64,000 bases of DNA from the NCBI GenBank assembly GCA_035582835.1, contig JAYKAV010003103.1, forward strand, positions 418,932-482,931, written 5' to 3'. Of the stretch, positions 12,778-24,216 are shown in pieces. Origin of the DNA: Phoebastria nigripes (Eukaryota > Chordata > Aves > Procellariiformes > Diomedeidae). How positions within the stretch are numbered: the first letter of the stretch is position 1; each line of letters starts with the position of its first letter. Position numbers and translations under genes: made by a program. Below the pieces are notes generated by a model. That model had not been told where the DNA came from, did no database searches, and saw only the letters and a program-made list of their open reading frames with translations.

Positions 12778-14545
12778 GCTGCATGCAGTTGGGTTTTGAA
12801 TATCTCCAAGGGTGGATACTCCACAGCCTCTCTGAGCAACCTATTTCAGTGCTTGACCAGCTGTAAAACAACAACAAAAAAAATTTCTTATGTTTAATGG
12901 AATTTCCTGTATTTCAGTTTGTGCCCATTGCGTCTTGTCCTGTCAATTGCCTCTTATCCTGTCACTGGATACCACTGGATTGATCTCTAGTTCCACCCAT
13001 GAGNTATTTACAAACATTGATAGGATCCCCCTGAGCCTTCTCTTCTCCAGGCTGAACAGTGCCATATCCCTCAGCCTTTCCTCATATAAAAAATGCTTCA
13101 GTCACTTAAACATCTTCATGTCCCTTTGCTGGACTTGCTCCAGTATGTCTGTTTTTACTGGAAAGCCCAGAAGTGGACACAGAACTCCACATGTGTCTTG
13201 CCAGGGCTGAACAGAAAGGAAGGATTGCCTCCCTTGACCTGCTGGCAATGTTCTTCCAAATGCAGCCCAAGAGACTATTAGCCTCTTTGCGGTGAGGGCA
13301 CATTGCTGGCTTATGTTCAACCTGTCCACCAGGACGACCAGGGACTCTTCTGTAAAGCTGCTTTCCAGCCANTTGGCCCCCAGCCTATACTGGTGCATGG
13401 ACTTACTCCTCCCCAGGTACAAGACTTTGCATTTTCCTTTGATGAACTTCATGAGATTCCTGTCAGCCCATTTCTCCAGCCTGTTGAGGTCCCTCTGATG
13501 GCAATACAACCATCTGGTGTATCACCCAGTTCTCACAGTTTTGTAACATCTGCAAATTTGCTGAGGGTCCATCAAGGTGTTTAATGAAAATGCTAAAAAG
13601 TACTGGCTCCAGTATCAGCCCCTGAGGTACACCACTAATGACTGGGCTCCAATTGGACTTTGTGCTGCTGATCACAACCTTGTAAGCCCAGCAGTTCAGG
13701 CAGTTTTTAATCCATCTCACTGTCCACTTATCTAGCCCATATTTCATCAGTCAATGAGGGTAGTATAGGAGACAGTTTTAAAAACTTCCCTGAAGTCTAA
13801 ATAAACAACATCCGCTACTCTCCTCTCGTCCACCAAGCCAGTCATCCCATCATAAAAAGCTATCAGGTTGGTCACACATGATTTCCCTTTGATGAATCCA
13901 TGCTGACTACTCTCAATCATCTTCTTGTCCTTCATGTGTCTGGAAATGGTTTCCAGAATTACTTGTGCCATCGCTTTCCCATAGTTGAGGTGAAGCTGAC
14001 TGTCCTGCAGTTCCCTGGATCCTCCTCTGTCCTTCTTGAAGAGAGATGTGTCATTTGCTTTTTTCCAGTTTCAGCAATCTATCCCGATCTCCATGATTTT
14101 TCAAATATAATCAAGAGTAGCCCTACAAAGACATTGACCAGCTTCTTCTGCACTTGTTGGTGTATCTTATGAAGATCCATGAACTTCCATACATCCATAG
14201 TTTGGGTAAATGTTCCCTAACTTGCTCTTCCTCCACCTTAAAGTAAGTCTTCCTTAACTTACATCAAGAAGAACTAAGTCTTCCTTGCTCCAGACTTACC
14301 CATGGGTCTCAAGGACCTAGGATTGCTGAAGGCAGGTCTACCAATAAAGACTGATTTGAAAAAGACATTGGGCATTTCAGTCTTTTCTGTGGTCTTTGTC
14401 ACCAGGTTGTCTGTCCAGATCAGCAGCAGGCCCACATTTTCTTGGTTCTCCTTTTGCTGCTGTTATACCTATAGAAACTCTTCTTGTTGTTCTTACATCC
14501 CTCAACAGGTGAAACTCCAGATGGGTTTTCCAAACCACATCCCCG
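12778..14545 (-). mobile_element. CR1 LINE, about 1.8 kb, minus strand
   Basis: On the reverse strand this reads from the region upstream of the reverse-transcriptase core (at 14545) through the C-terminal ORF2 sequence at about 12780-13100. It is the longest CR1 copy here. The left end stops in sequence resembling GGGTTTTGAATATCTCCAAG without the 3' UTR octamers, so the extreme 3' end is deleted or eroded. The upstream third, from about 13965 to 14545, matches the first part of the plus-strand copy at 39889-41190, so the two copies share a subfamily and cover the same 5' region. Confidence 0.93.
13102..13971 (-). pseudogene. CR1 ORF2 reverse transcriptase remnant, catalytic site lost
   Basis: Three overlapping minus-strand frames give consecutive pieces of the polymerase. 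At 13747-13971 the SQHGFIKGKSC segment and a YLDF motif are present, but the following AFD triplet reads VFK, so the first catalytic Asp is gone. At 13463-13747 a GVPQG box is kept, and the FADD box reads FADV (plus-strand 13541-13561), which removes a second catalytic Asp. At 13102-13509 the [13 protein letters not shown] segment and QYRLG are present. Frameshifts join the pieces. The copy is inactive. Confidence 0.88.
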
Positions 14546-14570
14546 AATACTTGGACACTGCCCAAAGATG

Positions 14571-14625
14571 AAAATATATGTACATATGTACATATATATA
14601 CACACACATATATATATATAATCAA
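14571..14625. repeat. TA/CA microsatellite with 24-bp palindrome
   Basis: Alternating ATATGTAC, ACACAC and TATATA units lie just outside the 5' end of the minus-strand CR1. Positions 14574-14597 form a perfect palindrome centred on CATATG. Confidence 0.85.
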
Positions 14626-17600
14626 ACTTTTCCAAACTTTTACAGTGGTAAATTAAAAACCACAACCAATTAATTCTAGGAATGAGTCGTCCTCTTAACC
14701 AATCACCTCCCTCTTACTGTGTGCATATTTGCATACAATGTACATGTATATTGTTGCCATGGTGTCCCAAACTCATTCTGTATATAATTTTTCTCTATTA
14801 AAGCCTGATGGTAGCTGAATTTATTAAGTATATTCAGGAAAGGTATTTACTCATAAATCTAGGTTGGGGTTCAATCTGGTGATGCTTCTAGATGTTAGAG
14901 GGCTCACTTTTATTTAACCTTGCATTTACATTGCAGTTAGAATTACTTGGCAATANAATTACCTTTTTTAGAATCTTACACACAGCAGACCAATTTAATT
15001 TACTCGATAAATTGAGCTATTGTAAACGTTTACATATGCTCTGTGCTTGAATCCGAACCATAAAAAACAAAAGAGTTTATTAAACTGAAATGAAAAATGC
15101 CACCAACATTGCATGAAATCATGGATGTGATTCTTATATCCTCAGGGAACTGCATTGTAAGAGAAGCAGGCTTGGTCAGAGTTATGTTCCTTTGTGCCCT
15201 TACAAAACAATCCTATAGGATTTTCTGATGGATTAAAGGGATTTCTAGATGACTGTGAGGTAATCCTGTAAGACTCAATCACATGTAACATTGTCCTACA
15301 GGATTTGTGAAGGACTAAAATATTATACTGTAAGACCTGCAACGCTTGCTTCAGAAGCTATACAGAAATGCAAGTCTGACTCAGTAGATATTATGATGAG
15401 TATGTCGCAAGACACGCCAGAATGTATATGTATAACTGCTCTAATGTGTATAACACCTGTGTTCTATTACTCACTCAAGAGTAATTCATTCTGTATTAAA
15501 GGCCAGTGTCATGCATTTAACCCCTCAATCAACTTTATTTTTTTATTGTTACAATTAAAGTAAGGTAATTTTTATGGATAGTCCATGGCGCATCATTTTA
15601 CTTTTTAACCAGCAGTTGATACAAGGAAGACATTGTTTCCCNTCTTCTATTCAAATGTAAATTTATCAAGAATTACACAATTATCTAACTCTATTACACA
15701 TAAATATAATGAAATATTTGTTTAGGTTTAGTTAGACATATATAGGTTTAGTGCGATAGAGAGTAATAAAGAAATGTTAAGTTTTAAGCAAGTTCTACAT
15801 TATTTGAACATTAACTTAAATTGAGATACCACTGATAGCCCAAACTAATTCATATGTGTGTATACATATACATATATATATGTATATATATATAACAATA
15901 GCACTACAATATGATACACACCAGCTATAGTTAGGGTTGTTAATTCTTAAAGGACATAATAATGGTGTTGACTTGAAATAATAAATATACCATTTGTTTA
16001 ATTTGTAGACAAATCTCTACAATCCCTGCAATAAGGGAAATCCATTTAGGATGAAATTTTCTCCCACGTTCAGACACCTAAATTTACATGACTGAGAGCT
16101 CTTTACNTTTGGGATAGATGGATAAATCACCATTACAGTCAATGAAGATATAGTCAGCACATCCAATGGAATCTAGAGAGTTATTAACTTTATACTACAT
16201 TCAGTGAGATGAGGAGCTCTCTAGACTGCAAAAAATTGTATTCACTGGGTTTATTGTTTAGGCATAGGTATCTAGAGTCATTTGAAACATCCTAGAGAAT
16301 CTAAGTCATACTCAGCAGGAAAATATGACAGAGGACTTCTAGGACACCATTTGCCCTCCCAAAGTGAAAACCATAGGCCAGGTAGAATATCTCAGGGCAT
16401 GTCAAATGGCACTTTAAGCATTTCTTTAGGCAACTAAATCTAGGCTTAAATCTCCTCTGAGAATTTAGAAATCTAGCTCATTCATATATTGCTACAGTGA
16501 ATTTGATATCTGAAATATATGTAATATCTTANAGATGTCTAGTGACTGAGGCATCGACATGCAGCTGGAAATACAATACATGGGAAACCAATGTCATTCT
16601 GGACTGGCAGCTGGAGGTCAAGGAATCTCAAATTCCTCCTTCTTGTTCTTTCACAAGTTCCTCACTTTAACTGTCAGATAGTCCTTGAGGAGTGTGTTTT
16701 AAAAGAGACACAAGTAAGGCTGGAGTTTAATTCTGGTGTGGAGTGACACGATTGCTGGATTGTGAGGGTGTGGGTGACTATCTTCTTTTTCTGAAANGAA
16801 TAACCAACTACTTAAGAAAACAGTATTTGGACTAGATTCTTTAGTGACTGGCTTCTGAGTAGAGATGAAAATATTGATAAAGATGTGGTAAAGCTTCTGT
16901 TTATGGAATTCCAGCCTCTGACAAAAATGTCCAGCTTGCCACCATGTTTCAAAGCCCACTATGAACACAATAATAACAGAATTTTTTCAATAAAAGGTTT
17001 GGTGTCCATATGTGGCAAAAATTTCATGTCTGTATCAATGAACCCATCTAGAAATTATCTACCTTGCATGCAATTTTTTAATCTTAATTGCAAGTAGAAG
17101 AACATATGCTTGTCATAATAAAGTCATATTGATANTTTTTTATTTTAGATAGGCAATTCAATGACAAAATCTTCCTTTTTATGATCCAGTGGAATTGAAC
17201 ACTTAGGTTGAGATTTACTTCATAGTCATACTGTATGATATTACTCTGAAAAAGTTTAGCTAATTCAGCCTTCATTTTACTTGGGTAACTAATGAAAGAG
17301 ATAAAGAATATGATTACCCTACATTACAGATCCATATTCTGAGACATAGAGCTCACTTAAGAAATGGTCCTAAGGGAAGTAAACTTCTGGTATATAATTT
17401 CAGAAGGCCCAAATATTCAGTGAATAATAGGTCCAATATATAGACTCACTGTAAATTTGTTGCTCTACATTGTATGTGACATACAGGCCTCTAAATCAAA
17501 GCTGCACATGTGCAGAATTGCATGGGACTCACTGCACAAAGATTTACAAAACTGTGAAATGGTCATAAATAGGCATGATATTTGCACACAGGGAGGTTTA

Positions 17601-18282
17601 TAGATGTTTAAACTTAGAGATATTTTTCATATTTTGCTTCTGAGTTGGTTTGGCAGCAGCTTTTGCAGGGTTTGCGTCTAATATGAAAACATGGTCTGGG
17701 TTCCACGTGAATTACCTCAAACAGACCTGCAACATGCAAATCTCCTCAGCTGCAAGTTTGTATTTTGGGTTACGACTATGGTTACTTTCCCCTCGCTCAG
17801 ATGTGTCTCCTCTGATTCATCCAAATGAAAGAAAGGTAAAGGTACTTTGTTAAAGAAAAGTTAAGAAGGTGTACTATTTCTCATATTTCTTTGGCAGAAA
17901 TCACAGAAGTAGGGCTACCTCTATTCCTTTAACAAAATACAGGGAAGGGATTCAGCTCTGGTCCTAAGACAAATTGGCATGACCTGGCTCTTGTCCACGT
18001 ACCTAAATTTTCTTCCCTAGGAAAGCAGGGTGGCCACATTAAAACTGACTATTGGGAACAGTTCCTGGAAACACTATAATTAACGCTGGTTAGATATTTA
18101 CGCAAACTAGTTGGTTTGGGCCAAAACCATGTGAGGAAAAGTGGGAACAAATAAACAGCATGGATAATTACACACAGATCATCAAACCTTTGCCTTTGAC
18201 CCATTTTATCTACTAGACTATACGTAGCTGGTATTATAACAAGTTCTGAACAGAAATAAAAAGAAGAAAAGATTCACAGCAT

Positions 18283-18283
<1 letters not shown>
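14626..18283. other. AT-rich stretch, no gene
   Basis: The only repeat seen is a TA/TG microsatellite at 15851-15894. Short frames near 15291-15563 and 16699-17097 lack any recognisable domain. Confidence 0.5.
15851..15894. repeat. (TA)n/(TG)n microsatellite
   Basis: Alternating purine-pyrimidine sequence of TGTGTG, ATACAT and TATATA units. Confidence 0.9.

Positions 18284-18311
<28 letters not shown>
18284..18311. repeat. Poly(T) run, 28 bases
   Basis: An uninterrupted T run lies about 55 bp left of the LTR tail at 18367. On the minus strand it reads as a poly(A), so it might mark the end of an otherwise unrecognised retrotransposed sequence, but nothing identifiable precedes it on that strand. 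Confidence 0.9.
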
Positions 18312-18318
<7 letters not shown>

Positions 18319-18366
18319 TACTCATATGGAAAAGCTACAAATTGATTGAAGGAGTTAAGCACACTC

Positions 18367-18563
18367 TGGAGGGGGAGTGAGCGAGTGGCTGTGTGGTGTT
18401 TGGCTGCTTGCCAGGTTAAACCACAATACCTATTAAACTGTCTTTAGCTCAGTCCACAAGTTTTCTCTCTGTTACCCTTCAGATTCTCTTCCCCATCCTG
18501 CTGTGAGGGAGTGAAAAGGTGGCTGTGTGGTGCTGAGCTGCCTGCCAGGATTAAACCACAACA
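18367..18563 (+). mobile_element. Rearranged ERV LTR tail, two U5 ends in tandem
   Basis: The 3' end of the LTR family seen complete at 23775-24340 occurs here twice in the same direction. The first piece (18367-18427) covers only the last 60 bp, with GAGTGAGCGAGTGGCTGTGT and TTAAACCACAA. The second (18428-18563) starts at ACCTATTAAACTG, includes the ATTAAA polyadenylation signal at 18432-18437, and runs through the same tail to the terminal CA at 18563. U3 and the TATA region are absent. It is a truncated solo LTR with a partial tandem duplication, or the outcome of recombination between two LTR copies. Confidence 0.85.
18432..18437 (+). promoter_or_regulatory. LTR polyadenylation signal ATTAAA
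   Basis: ATTAAA sits in the same position relative to the LTR 3' end as in the complete copy at 24211-24216. Confidence 0.7.
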
Positions 18564-21500
18564 TTGTGATAAGAGAAAATAATGTGAAATTAAATGAAAG
18601 TTTTTCAGGAAGGATAATCTGAACAGGAATTCCAGAGTTTAGAAAGGACCTGAAATTATTATATCAACATAAGATAACTTCTGGAAAGGTAAAGAATGTT
18701 TGGATATTTCAGGCCAGTTCCTACTGTGGTGTAAATTAGAAGTATTTAATTTACTTCAGTATAGAAATGTCAATTTACATCAGATGAGTTTGTTCCTTCT
18801 GCTTTGAACTAAGACCATTATAAAAAGGAGAAGTTATCTTGTCAGTTTTATCTGCTGTGGAATCAACTGTACCATTTTTATAGTTTTAGGTGTATAAATA
18901 AATGTATATATGTTTCTCTATCTATTTATGTTTTATTTGGAGTAAAATATTCCCAGTCTGAAAATTGCTGACAAATGCGAACAGATTGTCTCTGACCTTC
19001 TCTGCTCATGCAGACAATTAATTTTGGCAGGTTTTCCTATGTGATGGACTGTTACACTCTGCTTATTTATACACAATAAGAATGTGCCTTATAATGTTGT
19101 TGACTTTGAAAAGATTTTTGACTTGTTTTTATGTTGAAACTTTAATAATAGTTTATNCTCATTCTGAAGTACTGATAAATAGTTCTGCAAAGCCTTTATT
19201 ANCCAGATGAAAGGGTATTTTCCCATCCATATTATGGAACGGATTAAGTCATACAGACTTCATTTTAAAAGATTGGCTGCAATCCCTTGTAATCTTAACA
19301 ACATAAGTAGCTAGGCCTGTTCTGTGGCTAAGCCACTTCATTTTGACTTTATACTCATTTAGTGTTACTAGGTTCCTCTCACTTATTTTTGGACACCCAC
19401 AGTACAGGTTTCCAAATCTGAGGTATGCATCCTTGACTCTGTTCAAGTCTAAGGAGGGAAAAATGGCACCTGTAGGGAGTGGCACGTCAGATCTATTTGG
19501 GTGTCTACAGTAACGTCAGATAAGTTAATCCTGAAAAATGCATCTTTCCTCCCTTCAACTGTAAAGGGAATTTAGGATGATGGCATTCTGGATGTTTACA
19601 TTTGGTTGAAAAAATCTGTTCTGCTTCTTTAATAGTGTCATATGTCCTGTGTTCTGTACAGTTTCTTTAGGATCTAAAATCAAGTATTTCAAAGACATTC
19701 TTACTGTTATTACTTTATTTTTTATTTTGTGGGCAGTTGCATAATAGTCTTGTTTTCTTGTTAGATGTAGTCTTTTTCATCTTAGTTTCGTTTTTCCTCC
19801 AAGTGGAGGTTATGCTTCCAATGAATATGGGTCCTGTGAAATTTATAAGACAAGAGAAGGTAACAAAATACATGCTTCTCTTACCTGCACTGCTGTGCAA
19901 AATCAGTTGCTCAATATTCATGCGTGCCCTTATTTCTCTTGGAATGTATTCAAGACCAAAATTNTTCTCTTGCTGATACTTGCTTCTTCATCACCACTTA
20001 GAGTGCTCCCTGAAAAAGATGATCAAATACTTTACGGATGTCTATGTAGTTGTGATGCTTTTTTTTTTTTTCTTCTTTTTTTTCATTTACATGTTCTTCC
20101 TTAGTCTTTGACTATGCTGCATCTTTCCTTGAAACCAGCTGGTTCTTCTGCAAAAAGAAACTCATTTTGTGACCTGAGACTCTTTCAGTGGGAGCCCTCA
20201 ACACTTTGCTTTGCTAAAATACTAAGGAACTTACGTGGACACATCATTCTGGCAGAGTGAGTTGGTATTGGAAAGGAATTCTTTCTCTTGGGGTCAATAT
20301 TGATTATGTTTATAGGCAGTCTTTCTGGTCAGAAGATCATGTTGTACATATTAAGGTGTAAATCTGTTAGTGACAAAATACTACCTGTAGGACTCCATAT
20401 TACTTATTAACTTCTTCATGTGTGATAAATTTTCTTCTACTTTTTTTTCTTCTTGGACTGTTATTTACATCAGAACACCAGTGGGTATGTGTTGTCCAGG
20501 TCTTCATAGTCATCTTCTAGGAGTAAATGAGGAGGCCTAACAAAGTCATATACAGTTGTACTTGTGCAGCTGTATGCTCTTTGTAATGCAGATGCATCTG
20601 TGCCTGCTCCCACAAGTATTTGAAATTNATTTAGCTTCTGGTTATAGCTACTCATTTTTGTCCTCAGTTATAGATACTGCTTTTTGCTGTTGATTGTCCA
20701 TTTTCTCGGTTATCCCTCACAATCCTTTTCAGGATTTTATTTTTCTATAACTTCTTTCATCACAGTTTACTATCCAGTTTTCTCTTGCCTTACATATTTT
20801 TCATAATAATCTGTCTGAAGTTGTCTACTTTTTCTTTCATGACACTGAAATCTCTCTTCTTCTGGTCAAACAAATTTATAATTTCTCAAATATTCCAAGG
20901 ATACCTTGCTTTTCTTTGTGATCTTACTAACTTTTATGCAATATTCATTGTTCCAATGCTTCATGAATCAGTTGTTGCTGGGTTTTTCCCATTCAGTGAT
21001 GAGATACCTTTTTGTTTGTTTGTTTGTTTTGGTTTTTTTGTTTTTCCCGAGGGGGAGGTATAAAGAAGTAGTAGTTTTCTGGGTATAAGTGGATAAAGAC
21101 ATACAGCAAATTCACAATAATAATGTATAACAAGATTTTAAGCATCCTTGACCATGATTCTCCTACTTGTACCTTGTATAACCATTTATATATAAGCAAA
21201 ATAAAAAATGAACTGAGGTCAACCTTTCTCTAAACTGACAAACATGTATTTATTTATACCCTTAATTCCCTGCTGAAAGAAAATCTGAAACTCGAAAGAA
21301 CTGAAATAATTATGCTCCACATTGTTTTAGAAGGCTCAGTAGGGCATTTGCCTTCCTTTAAAGTATGAGTTTCCTCCAATATCTTTCCCAACTACACTAC
21401 ATTAATCATGTCATTATTTATTTTGTTTTCTTTTAAAACACAAAGTAACAGACTCAAAAAGATAGTTATTTGGTAGATGTTTGCTTTAATAAAGACAGAG

Positions 21501-23020
21501 ACTCTGCTGATGCATTTGTGAAAGACTGGATGTTAATTGGTATGAAAGTAATGGCAGAAGAATAGAATAGGAAAAGAAAAGACTTATTTTTCTTTATTGT
21601 CCTGCATTAATGTATTTATATGCTGCATAGAGAATGGTAGCATTCTGGAGATTATCCAAACCAAAAGACACAATTCTTGTTTTACAGATCTTTCTTCTGT
21701 ATTCCTGATGTACTCAGAGGCAGTGAAAGCAAGAGAATGACACAATGCCACCAGATTGCAAACCTAAAGAAATATGATTTTCAGCAATTTAAGCGCCTTA
21801 CTTCTCCTGGAGCTTGTCTGAATTTTGGAAACATGACTGTCCCTTTGAAGCCTGCCAAAGGTTACTGCTGTCTACAGTAAGTAGTATCACTTTCATTTTT
21901 CAGAGTTGTCCTGGCAATTTAACCAATATTGAAACAAAACTGGTGGCTGGTAGGAAGACTTTGCTTCCTGTTTTTTCAGGTTCTTTCAAGTTTTCTTGAG
22001 GGAATGAAATAAAGAAAAGGAATTTTAACACAGCATATCCTCTAATTGTGACTATAAAATCTTGAAGAAACATCACATTTTCTGATCTAATAAAGTTCCG
22101 CTTCAGTATAGACAGTTTATACAGGGTATAGCTCCTCTTCCTCCTGCCTGTCCTCTGTAGTTAAATAAATTTAACCTATCTGTTCTGAGATGTCTGAAAG
22201 TTAGACATCTAACTTTTCTAGCCTGGTCGTCTTTTGTCATAGTCAGCAGAAAGAGTCAGGCATATCCTGAGGACAATTCATCTCACCCTGAAACAAGCAC
22301 CCAAGACAAATCAGTTGGAAGTGCTTGGCAGTACTATTTCTTCTATCGTAGCTATAAACTTGGCTTACTAGTTGTAGACATCCAGCTTCTAGATACCTGC
22401 AGTTAGCTGAGATTAATTCCACTTGGAATACTATATTACTTGGAAAAACTATAATTTTTCACTGATGGAAGATATAATTTATCTGCGTAGAACATCTGGT
22501 TCCTTCTTTGATAAGTGAGTCTCAGTAACCTAAGGCACAATGGTAAATCTCTGCATAGTCTGAAGATGTTCTAAAACAAAAGATTCATGAATAAATTTGG
22601 ACCCTCATGCTCACAATATTTGTCTCAAGGAATTTTAACAGCAAAATCTTGAGAACATGTAATGAAGGAATGAATCTAGCAGACAGAGAGATTCTGAGTT
22701 ATTTGTTTGCCCACTCTCTCTCTTGAAAACACCTGAATTCTATGATGCTCACAGAGTTCATATATTACATATTTATTTCTGGAGTACCTACAACCTCTCA
22801 GTGCCTACAATACTAAGACTTAGGATTTTTGCTCATGCCCCACTTGATGATTTAACATATTCTTGATGNTTTTTTTTTTTTCCCCTTTTCTCTCTCCTCT
22901 TCTACTCACCGAATTTTATGTCTGTCTTTTATAACCTTTACTCCTCCTCTGGGCTCCTGCTCCAGAGCCTCAGTAACTCTAATGTTTTCTTTGTTATTAT
23001 TCTGTCTTTTGCACCGCATG
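18564..23020. other. AT-rich stretch, no gene
   Basis: It contains T-rich tracts at 20059-20083, 21009-21046 (GTTT units) and 22870-22881. Open frames of 60-92 codons have no identifiable motif. A gene exon cannot be excluded but none is visible. Confidence 0.5.
21009..21046. repeat. (GTTT)n low-complexity tract
   Basis: Tandem TTTG units grade into T runs. It creates two spurious short frames rich in Phe, Cys and Leu. Confidence 0.85.
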
Positions 23021-23131
23021 ATTAGATTGGAAATATAATTGAAGATATACTTCTGCCCAGGTCCTTCTAGTCACATTCCCCCTTCTACTGTGCCTACACT
23101 TTGCCCAAGTCCAGTACCTTCCTATATAAGT
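23021..23131 (+). repeat. Left copy of a long direct repeat flanking a CR1
   Basis: This 111-bp segment aligns along its whole length with 23621-23738. Shared blocks include TTGGAAATA, TTCTG-CCAGGT, TACTGT and ACCTTCCTATA. By eye roughly three quarters of the aligned first 70 positions match. It ends where the CR1 begins. Confidence 0.8.
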
Positions 23132-23620
23132 TAGTTCTGGGCTCATGGGTACAAGAGAGATATGGAGCTACTTGAGCAAGTCCAGCAAAGGCCCACTAAG
23201 TTGATTAAGGGACTGGAGCACCTGTCATATGAGGAGGGGCTGAGAGAGCTGGGACCATTCAGCCTGGAGAAGAAAAGGCTCAGGGGGATCTTGTCAGTGT
23301 GTATAAATACCTGATGGAAGGAATGACGAACAGGGAGTCAGACTTTCCTCAGTGATGCCCACTGACAAGACAAGAATCAACAGGCACAAATTAAAACCCA
23401 TGAAATTCCATCTGAACACAAGAAAATACTTTTTTCTCTGAGAGTGGTCAAACACTGGAGCAGATTGCCCAGAGTGTTGTATCTGCCCTTGGAGATATTC
23501 AAAACTTGACTGGACATGGTCCTGGGCAACCTGCTCCAGATGTCCCTGCTCTGAGCTTCAGCATTGGACTAGATAATCTCCAGAGATGCCTTCCAACTTC
23601 AACTGTTCTGTGGTTCTGCA
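23132..23620 (+). mobile_element. CR1 LINE 3' fragment, about 0.5 kb
   Basis: The copy begins at AGTTCTGGGCTC in the ORF2 C-terminal region, with GTACAAGAGAGATATGGAG following, and continues through the AGGGGCTGAGAGAGCTGGGA segment to the 3' UTR (CCTTCCAACTTCAAC) and a TTCTGTGGTTCTG terminus at about 23606-23618. Frame breaks and missing blocks make it non-coding. Unlike the other CR1 copies here, it is bracketed by long direct repeats of otherwise unique sequence, at 23021-23131 and 23621-23738. Confidence 0.9.
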
Positions 23621-23738
23621 GTTAGGTTGGAAATACAGTTAGAGACATAATTCTGTCCAGGTTCTTCTTGTAACATTCACTCTTTTACTGTTAGGCATGC
23701 ATACACCTTACTTAAGTCCTATACCTTCCTATAGAAGT
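23621..23738 (+). repeat. Right copy of the long direct repeat flanking a CR1
   Basis: It starts immediately after the CR1 terminal TTCTG. It is 118 bp long, including a small insertion (ATGCAT region, about 23697-23702) relative to the left copy. It is followed by a short run of GTAAGTCC-like units and then the solo LTR at 23775. Confidence 0.8.
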
Positions 23739-23774
23739 CCAATAAGTCTGTAAGTCCAGTAAGTCCGTAAGTCC
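23739..23774 (+). repeat. Short tandem GTAAGTCC-like units
   Basis: AAGTC motifs recur at about 8-12 bp spacing, just left of the LTR. They complicate reading of the target-site duplication. Confidence 0.6.
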
Positions 23775-24031
23775 TGACCTGGTTTCGGCTGGGATGGAGT
23801 TGGTTTTCTTCCTAGTGGTTGATATAGTGCTATGTTTTGGATTTAGTATGAGAAGAATGTTGATAACACACTGACATTTTAGTTGTTGTTAAGTAATGTT
23901 TACACTGGTCAAGGACTTTTCAGCTTCCCATGCTCTGCCAGGTGCACAAGAAGCTGGGAGGGAGCATAGCCAGGACAGTTAACCCAACTGGCCAACGGGG
24001 TATTCCATTCTATATGACGCCATGCTCAGCA

Positions 24032-24037
24032 TATAAA
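24032..24037 (+). promoter_or_regulatory. LTR TATA box
   Basis: TATAAA lies about 180 bp upstream of the ATTAAA signal, in the position expected for an LTR promoter. The minus-strand sibling at 62293-62857 has TATAAAAA at the matching place. Confidence 0.75.
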
Positions 24038-24210
24038 GCTGGGGGAAGAAGGAAGGGGGTACGTTCGGAGTGATGGCGTTTGTCTTCCCAAGTAACCGTT
24101 ACGCGTGATGGAGCCCTGCTTTCCTGGCAATGGCTGAACACCTGCCTGCTGATGGAAAGTAGTGAATGAATTGTTTTGCTTTGCTTGCATGCGCAGCTTT
24201 TTCTTTACCT

Positions 24211-24216
24211 ATTAAA
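24211..24216 (+). terminator. LTR polyadenylation signal ATTAAA
   Basis: ATTAAACTG is shared by all copies of this family in the window that cover the region. Confidence 0.7.
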
